A program made the position numbers and the translations under genes. Source: Trochalopteron elliotii (taxonomy: Eukaryota; Chordata; Aves; Passeriformes; Leiothrichidae). Taken from it: a stretch of 64,000 nt of DNA. The notes under the pieces are model-generated. The model was given only the letters and a program-made list of their open reading frames with translations. It did no database searches and was not told the origin of the DNA. Location: contig JANPWX010000109.1 in NCBI GenBank assembly GCA_024734555.1, forward strand, positions 1,237,733-1,301,732, given 5' to 3'. Shown here piece by piece: positions 56,401 to 64,000 of the stretch. The first letter of the stretch is position 1, and every line of letters begins with the position of its first letter.

Positions 56401-56940
56401 AGCTGCCTCCAGCAGGTGCTGGTGGTGAGATATGCTTCATGTCTCATCAGTGCTGGGGAAGTGCTGACAAGAGAGACAAAAGGTGTGAGCAGGGATGGAG
56501 AAGGAGAAGCTGGATGGAAAATGTGATTTTGGATCCATTTCCAAGTGAGAAAAATCTTGAACGTATTAGAAGACTGCAAGGGGAGGGGTTGGCCACTCAG
56601 CAGGTTTTGGATCACCCCACAGCAGCACTGGAGCATGATGGGCTCTTGGTGTAATCAATGAGAACATCCAGTTTGGACTGCATCTGTGGAGTGGCTCCAA
56701 CAAACACTTGGGCACCAGTGCTGTGAGCAAAGCCGAGCTGAATCCCAGCTTCTGGGCCACTTAGTGCTGGAACTATCAGCCTGGGAATGTCCTGTACCTT
56801 CTTCTGAAGCAACTAACTTTGGGAACTGGGTGATGAAGGAAGGCACAACATGGGGTGGCTGTCACTTCCAGCCTCTCCCATCTGCTTTGTGCCAAGGTCA
56901 GAAATGTTTTGTGGTGGTTTTTTTTGGGTGTTTTTTTTTT
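53404..56940. other. Intergenic, no gene recognised
   Basis: Several open frames of 100-127 codons at 53620-54180 occur on both strands, but none has a recognisable domain or splice context. Confidence 0.5.
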
Positions 56941-56943
56941 TTT

Positions 56944-56966
56944 GTTGGTTGGTTGGTTGGTTGGTT
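56944..56966. repeat. (TTGG)n microsatellite next to a T run
   Basis: Five to six TTGG units after two T homopolymers. Confidence 0.85.
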
Positions 56967-56999
56967 TTTGGAATCTTTTTTCACCCCCCAGGTATGTAA

Positions 57000-59900
57000 T
57001 TTCATCTATAAAATGCTGAAGTGTCAGCTAGGATCAAGTCCTGCCTTTCATTTTCTGTTTCTGCTTAAATTAATATTGATGTAGTGTTTACCTTTATTTA
57101 ATATTCATGATGATAAAAGACTTGGAGCCATTCACTTTTAATTACATCCTTCTCATAGAAAGTCTAGTGCAATTAGAGGCCTTCCAGTGCATGAAAGAAA
57201 AACAAACAAAGTTTTTGCCTCCACTTCCACAAGTGCCAAGTGGGGCTCCCAGGGGCATCCCCTTTCCCTCTGCTATGGTGGCCTGTGAGCAGAAGTTTCT
57301 GTGTAGGACTCCACTGGGCTGTGCTTTTAGGGAATCCACATGGGGGCCATGTGCAGCCCTCTAATGTGGGGCAGTGTCTGGGAGAGATGGGAAGGAGGCA
57401 AATGTGCAGCTCCATTGGATGGGGGTAGGTGGCTTTGAATGCAAGGAAAAGCAGCTGGGGTTTCCTGAGTGGGGGGATTGTGACGTGGAAGTTCCATTTC
57501 TGTCCTTGCAGCAGCCCCACTGTGTGTGGGGAAATTGGAGCCCTTGAGCTCTTTACCCTCCCTTTTGGCTGGGTCTTTGTGCAGCTCAGAGTCTGCCTCT
57601 TCTCCCCCAGCAATAACAGCCACTTAAATCAAATCTGGGAAAATGGCCACAGAGTGATGCCTTGATGGCAAGGCAATGACCAGCTCTCCTCTTTAGCACT
57701 CAGACAGCATTTCTTCTCTCTCCCATTACATTATTCACGAGCAAATTGTTATATTGAGCCATGCAAATTGCCCTGGAGCTTCTGCTGGGAGCCTGAACCT
57801 CTTCTGACACATAAAGCCAATCTGTCTGAGCGTGCCTAATGATCAGACATGGTCTGGCAATCAGCATCTCTTTTGGCAGCTGGGGCAGTGGTGGCTTCTG
57901 CTCTGGAGGGGCTGGTGACAGGAGGCAGCAAGCCTGAAGACTTCCTGTGGACTGTAACAACTCTCCTGCTGTCTCAGAGCTGGGTTTTCACAAGTCTGAG
58001 AATCTGAGCCCTTAAGAGTTAGATGTCAGCACCCTACGTGGAAACATCCCAGGTTACAGCTCTGTTGGAGACTCCTGTGCCAAAGAACTTTCTGTTCTTG
58101 GGCTGGCTTTTGGTGAGGAATCAGATGTTGTTGGTCACATCCTGCTCACAACCAGCTGATTGCTACCTGGGGCTTTCTCATGTTCAGTGGCTGTTTCCAG
58201 CAGTGATGTCCTTTGGCTGAGAAAACACCTTAATGAGGAGCTCCTTTAAAGTCTCTGCTCTGTTCAGGCAAGGCTGAGGGCAACAGGCTGATCATTTTCA
58301 CCTTGTAAAATGTACATCATTCCATTTTACATAGGGGATAATCACTGCAGAACTGACTCTTATTTTCATCCTTTTCCTGCTGTAATTACTATCCCCCTGC
58401 TGATGCCTGCGCTGATGTTGGGTGATGATGAGTGAAAATTTAAACTGCCCTGGGTGATGGGACATAGACCTTGCTGAAAAATTTAAATGTCTTGTATCCA
58501 GAGAAGGCTGGCCCATAAATAAAGGATGAAGTCTCCACTGCAGGAGGGGGAGAGCTAGTGCAGTTCCTGATTTAACACCTTCCTGCCCACCTCCATCTGT
58601 GCTTGGAGAAGTGGTTCTTGTCCTTGCTGAAATCTGGGAACTTGTAGCAGCTCCAGGGTGTCAGGGGCTGGAGACCCAGAGCTAGGAGGCCTGGCTGAGT
58701 CACTGTGTGTGTTTTAAGGATTTGGGAGTAAATTGAAAGCAACCATCCTGAGCTTAAGTGGGCATGTTTATCCATTTAGCCTAAGAGCTAAAGCTGCTGG
58801 TACCTGTGGAGCAGAGAGGCTTAGCTAGAGCAGAAGTAATAGGCCAGTTTTCTTCATTGAAAAATGAGGAATACAAGTAATTAATCTCCTTGAGACATGG
58901 AGGGGATGTTGGGGGAGAGTGATTATAACATGCTATGAGCACTAGCATGAATAACCCACTATCCCTTAAAAGGTCAGTGATTATTTAGTTTTACAGTGGA
59001 GTACTGTTTCTATTCCCACATCTCTTCAGAGGTATTTTACACTCATAATTTGCAGATCAGCCCAGACTCTCACAGATGAAATGACAGTTTGGTGAAAAAT
59101 CTCTCCCAGTAGTAAGTTGCTATTTCTGTGCATTACTGACTGTGCTGCTGAGTTCACTGTAAAGAACAGGAGTTGGAGACCTATGGCATCATCAGGTCTG
59201 ACTCCCTTCTGTCACATGCACAAACATCACACAGACTTTCAGGGATCCCTCCCCTATCCTCTGCTGCTGGCAAGGGCTCATCCAGCACACAAATATAAGG
59301 GTCACTCTCCCCCAGGATGTCTGTCCTCAGTCCACACTGATTTGAGCAGTTGCACGCAGGAGGAAGTTGTGTGAGATGGACCAATGTTTCAGGTGGAGGC
59401 AGTGACTGTTCTTACCTCCCAAGTGGTAATTTGTTCTGAATGTGAAATCTCTCATTTCCAGCTTCGTGTCGCAATAACAAGCTAAGGGGCTTGGCCTCCT
59501 GTCTCTCACCCCAGCACCAGGCACCTTTAGCCAATTGATAGTCTCAAAGATGTTAAATTCGTCTTCAGTTCAATGAAAGGTGGAAGAGAGAGACCCAAAT
59601 TGGTGTCTCCAAGGGGTGAACTCAACAGCCTCAGATGTATGAGAATCCTCTGTCCCTGAAAAACCACCTTCGTGTCTCTGCTGTCTGTGTAAGGCTGGGT
59701 GTGAGCCAGTGGGATGCAGATGCAGGCAAAAGCTATGCTTGGATGGCACCTTCTGCCATTGGCCCTCGGGGGTGGAGAGAGGGGGTAAGACTAGCAGGAT
59801 GGAATATTTGCTTCCATTAACAAGGCTAATTACTTTGTCATTCCCTTTTCAGAGCTGAGTGCAGTGAGCTGTGCAGAGTGGATGGAAACTGCATTGGCAC

Positions 59901-62900
59901 AATTTGGGGGTGATGTAGAAATTAGCTAAACTGCCAGGACATCCTTCACTGGCGTCCCATGGAGGTGGGTGACTCCACTGTAGTGGGTGTGCTAAAAAAA
60001 CATCTTATGGGCTGGTATGGGATCACAGGGATAGGGGGGAGCTCATTCCTGGGGCTTGCTTCTTAGGGAGGTCTGTGTGGGTTCTTCCAATTAACCCATT
60101 ATATTTAATCAGTAAGAGCTCCCTGTGGAGGCTGACAGGTAACAAACTTGAGGGTTGGTCTTTATTAGCTCTGGGTTAGGATACTGGATGGGGAAGTCCA
60201 GGTTGTTCTGGAATTTGCTGTCTGAATCCTGGAGAAACTCTCCTCCCATCTCCTGAGTGTCCCTGTCCCCAAGGCAGACAGTGTCACACAGTCCCTGTTG
60301 GCACTGTATTCTGTGCAAGGTGTTTCCATGAGGTGGCCCATGCACTTGCCAGGACTGAAGGGCTCTGGATTTTGCAGGATCACCTCAAGGGCCACAGATT
60401 TTTTTTGTCTGCAGGCCTTCTTTAGAGGGAAACTCCCAGAAATGGAATGTTACCCCCAGAGTCCAACCAGCAAAGCTCATGTTGGTGGCTTGGGGGCTCT
60501 GGAGTAGTCTGGTGGAGGTGACCAGAGATCCCTGTCTGTTCCATCTTCCTGCATTCCAGCTATTTTTTGTGCTGCAGACTTTGGATGAAGGTTTTCTAAA
60601 GGCCAGAGCAGTCTATCCAGCTCTATTCCAGCTGCGTTCTGCCAGCAGCAAGTAGTTTGTGATAGTTGTTTTTTCTTGCCTTCTAGTGCGTGTTCACACC
60701 TCTCTGGTGTGGGCCCATCCTCCCCCATGCACAGTGAGGAAGACCTTTTATTTCACAGCTGCACTGTGGAGAAACAAGGAACTCAGGGTCTGTATTAATT
60801 TTGAAGAAATAGATATTTTGATTGTCAAGTCAATCCCAGGTTATTTTGGGCGAATGCAGTTCGACAGACCATTATTTTGAAGGGACATGGATCATTTAAC
60901 TAAGCCTAATTGCCTCTGTGTGACAATTAGTCACTCAGGCTGAGGAGGAATTGGTGTCACCATCATTTTTTATTTGGGAGCCAGTGACTAAATCTAATGA
61001 AAGTGTTTGAATCAGAATTTCTGTGTATGTACATCCGTTTTAATGCAAAATTGGCCACATCTCCTCATTGGATGGGGCAAGACGGTGAGTGTGTGATTGT
61101 GCTGCAAGGGTGAAAAGAAGTGCTGAGCATTTGGAGAGGAGAATGAGGTTTTCAGGTGCCTCTTTGGCTGCAGATATGGAGGGCTGCTCCTGCAGGTATG
61201 GAGAGAGGTGCTCAGCCAGTTTTGGCTCTGAGGTACAATTAACCTCCTGGCAAGGGTGATAGGCTCCTGCTTGCAGTGCAAACCTAGTGGAGGCAGGAAA
61301 ATAGCCCAAGGTCTGGAGAAGGGAAAAGGTCCACAATTCTTGGACTGCTCCATCACCTGGTAGAGTCACCTTGAAAAGCAAACCAAGAAGCTTGAGACCA
61401 AAGGTGCAAGGCTGTTCCTCAGGATGAGGTGAAAGACTCTGTCCTCTTTAATTTACAGAGGGTAAATGATGCTCTGTGGTTGTGTACTCACAGTGGTCAG
61501 GGTTACGCAGCAGGAGTGAGGGCTTGCAAGCTTCCACTGCCACCCCATAGCACATCATATGATCCTGAGGTGGTTCATTTGCCATTTACACTTTAAATGT
61601 GTCAGGTAAATCCTGCCAGAATTAGAAGCTGTCAGTCGTCTCTTGTGTTGAGTTCAGTGGTGGGAATGTTTTGGGAAGGAGGGGTGGGAGGGCAATGCTC
61701 CTTTGCTTCAGGTACCACAGGCACTGGAATGCCACTGCAGAACTGGAGGGTGGCAAGTGGTTTCTGGGAACTTGCCCTCCTGTCCCACAAAGCCCAAAGT
61801 TTCAAAATCTTTAGATTTTTCAGAGAACTGCAGACCGTCAGCTGAATGTCGCGAGCGAGCAAAGGAGCCAGGAAATGAACTCCTCCATGAAACAAAAATC
61901 AAACTGACTCATTTGTTTTCAAGGTTCTTTACCCCAGCAAAATGAAAGCCATAATCACACAGGGGAAATAGGAAGATAAATTGGGTGTTATTTCAAGTAT
62001 TGCTTGCTCACATAATTTTATTGTGATGTTTGCAAGAATGGGCATTTGTTCCAAAGCTTTGGAATCTGGATTCAGACAGATTCTTGTTACTCCGAGCTTT
62101 TAGTAAAAAAAAGGATGTTTTATGCCTCATAATCACAGAACACAGCTTGAAAATTGTGGCCTGAGATTGACTTCAGAAGCTCAGCAACCAGAAAATGAGT
62201 AAGGAGAACTCAGAGGACACTTTGTCAGATTCAGGCCAGGAGGCCTTGCCTTTGAACACCTCTGCCACAATGCAGTACAGATAATGAATGTGTCTCAATG
62301 TCTGGGGACACCGAGGTGTTGGATATGTGAGCTGATTGTGACCAAACCAGCCTGGGGAGCTCATTTGTCTGCAGCATCTCTGCAGCTTGAACTTACTGGG
62401 AACAGGGGAAAAAGGTACGTGAGTTATTTGTCTCACTGAATGAGGGAAGGACTTGGTGCTGACGTCAGGGGAAGATGTTGTGGGAGCTGCCAGACCCTCT
62501 GACAACCAAATTTCTGATTTTATTGTGCCCCATGCTGTCGTTAGATGAATGGGGTGAGTTGGATGCAACTCCTCCTCCTCCTCAGAACAGCTTTGACAGC
62601 TGCTCTGATGGAAACAAAACTGCATTGGCCCCTCTCCTGTTTTGATCAAGACAAATGTTTCCATACTTTCAAACAGCCAAACACAGTCTTGGAAGGACAG
62701 TAAATTTTAGGGACATATCTGGTAATATCTGTGTGAGATGGAAGCCAGTGCAACATCAGGGGAGATGTGGGTCTAACCCAATCTTTCCATGCTCAAATAC
62801 CTCAACCCACTATGGCTTTAAGGGAAGGGAGTGAAGGGGAGACAGGATCAGTGTGGTACAGTTGAGGTAAGAGTATGCCAAGCTCTCTCACATCTCCATC

Positions 62901-64000
62901 CCACTCCCAATAGATGGATGCCCATCACAAGAGGACTCTGGTGTCACACACACCATTTTGTAATTGTCTGAGCCAAGTGAGGCCCAGGATGGCTGCTAAT
63001 GTGTCTTGCAGAGCTGTGTCCCCTCTTCATTATTGATGTTTAAATCCCGTTCACAATCACAGCCATTAATTTTGCTGTTGCCTTGGTGTTGAGGAGCCAG
63101 CACAGACAATGTTGAATGTTCCTGGAGGCAAAAGTCTGGCTGAAAACACCTCCCAGTCCACTCAGCTGCTGTCCTCTTCCACACCATCCAGGAGGAGCTC
63201 GACTCAGGTCCTTTGGTGCAGATGCTGCTGCTCAGAGAAGGTATGCTTCAATGAAGAAGGGACAAATGTCTTTGTGAGTACAGGGGATGAAAGGTTTTCT
63301 CTTGACCCTGTCCTGCTTTCATCTCTTCCCCCATAACTTGTTCACTGCTGTTTTGGCCATTGTCCTGCCTTAACTTGCCTATGATGCATTTTCTGAGGTG
63401 GGTGGCTGTCACCTGTCAATTCAGAGTGTCACACCTTTGAGAGCAGAGAGTATTCCAGAACAGAATAGTTACAAAGGAGCAACAAGAAGGAGCTGGGACT
63501 TTAAGAAATAATCCCAGTGGTCTTTGGGGGAAATTCTAGCTATTCTTTTGCCCCAAAAAACGGGAGAAACAGTCAAAAGAAACAAGGCAATATTCAGCAG
63601 GAAGAAGTAAAAAATTGTCAGATATGTCCATGTCCCCTGACTGGTTCTGGCCAAGTGATCCATGTTCCACAGATGTAGCCCAGCTTGTCTGGACTCTAAG
63701 CCTGTAACAGGGGATGCTCTCAGCCCTGTAATAATCCAGTCCCAACCAATAATCAGCTTCACTAGAGGGTATTTCAGTATTTCAAAACTGAGTTTGGCTG
63801 ACTTCTGTTCCTAACTAGGAGACTGTGCAAAATTATGGTCTCCTCTGTAGAAACCCACTAATGAGCATCTCCTTCCCATTAGGAAATGACAGTATGCATA
63901 AACATGTGTAAGCTAGGAGCTGTTCATCCCTTAACTTAAATATTGAGTCTCTGGGAGCTACAAAGCCTGCTGCAGTTCAGAGTTTTCCATGTGATGTCCA
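57000..64000. other. Intergenic, AT-richer, no gene recognised
   Basis: No exon recognised on either strand. Blocks with dense homeodomain-, octamer- or AP-1-like motifs at about 57700-57860, 58300-58500, 60880-61020 and 62990-63090 could be conserved regulatory elements. In human the next gene 5' of MASP1 beyond RTP4 is SST, across a wide interval. Confidence 0.4.

Noticed and set aside
56944..56966. (TTGG)n considered as telomere-like repeat
   Set aside because: The unit is not TTAGGG; ordinary microsatellite.

Overview
The window reads as vertebrate, and specifically bird, nuclear DNA, most likely a passerine and the equivalent of chicken/zebra finch chromosome 9. The support is split genes with GT/AG introns, CR1 LINE fragments whose 3' ends carry the ATTCTATG-type tail, and one solo LTR of a kind I know from songbird genomes. 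No bacterial operons, CRISPR arrays, tRNAs or rRNAs were seen.

Layout. (1) 1-1.6 kb: the first two coding exons of DYNLT2B/TCTEX1D2 (minus strand; the rest lies off the left edge), a ciliary dynein-2 light chain, with a CpG-rich promoter carrying an RFX-type X-box. (2) 6.26-10.75 kb, plus strand: a complete five-exon PDCD1 (PD-1), 282 residues, with IgV domain, membrane segment, ITIM and ITSM. (3) 18.45-20.43 kb, plus strand: a complete two-exon receptor-transporter-protein gene (RTP4/RTP5-like), 304 residues, with a 3CxxC zinc domain, a 3 x 75 bp in-frame tandem repeat and a C-terminal membrane anchor. A strong ISRE and a TATA box lie upstream. (4) 26.18-47.55 kb, minus strand: a complete MASP1-locus gene coding MASP-3 in 11 coding exons, 730 residues. 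A candidate alternative terminal exon at 34.75-34.81 kb would give the short MAp44 isoform (378 residues). No MASP-1-type protease exons are visible 3' of the MASP-3 exon, as reported for birds. (5) 47.6-64 kb: no gene found. It holds liver-factor motifs upstream of MASP1, a pair of CTCF-like sites, simple repeats and several AT-rich blocks that could be conserved enhancers.

How it fits together: three of the four genes act in immunity. These are a T-cell inhibitory receptor, a probable interferon-inducible RTP and a complement lectin/alternative-pathway protease. The order PDCD1-RTP-MASP1 joins neighbourhoods that are separate in human (PDCD1-RTP5 on 2q37, RTP1-MASP1-RTP4 on 3q27), so this locus may keep the older arrangement.

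Limits: exon boundaries were placed by eye from frame, splice sites and remembered human proteins. There is an assembly gap at 45723-46090. Regulatory calls are motif matches only.
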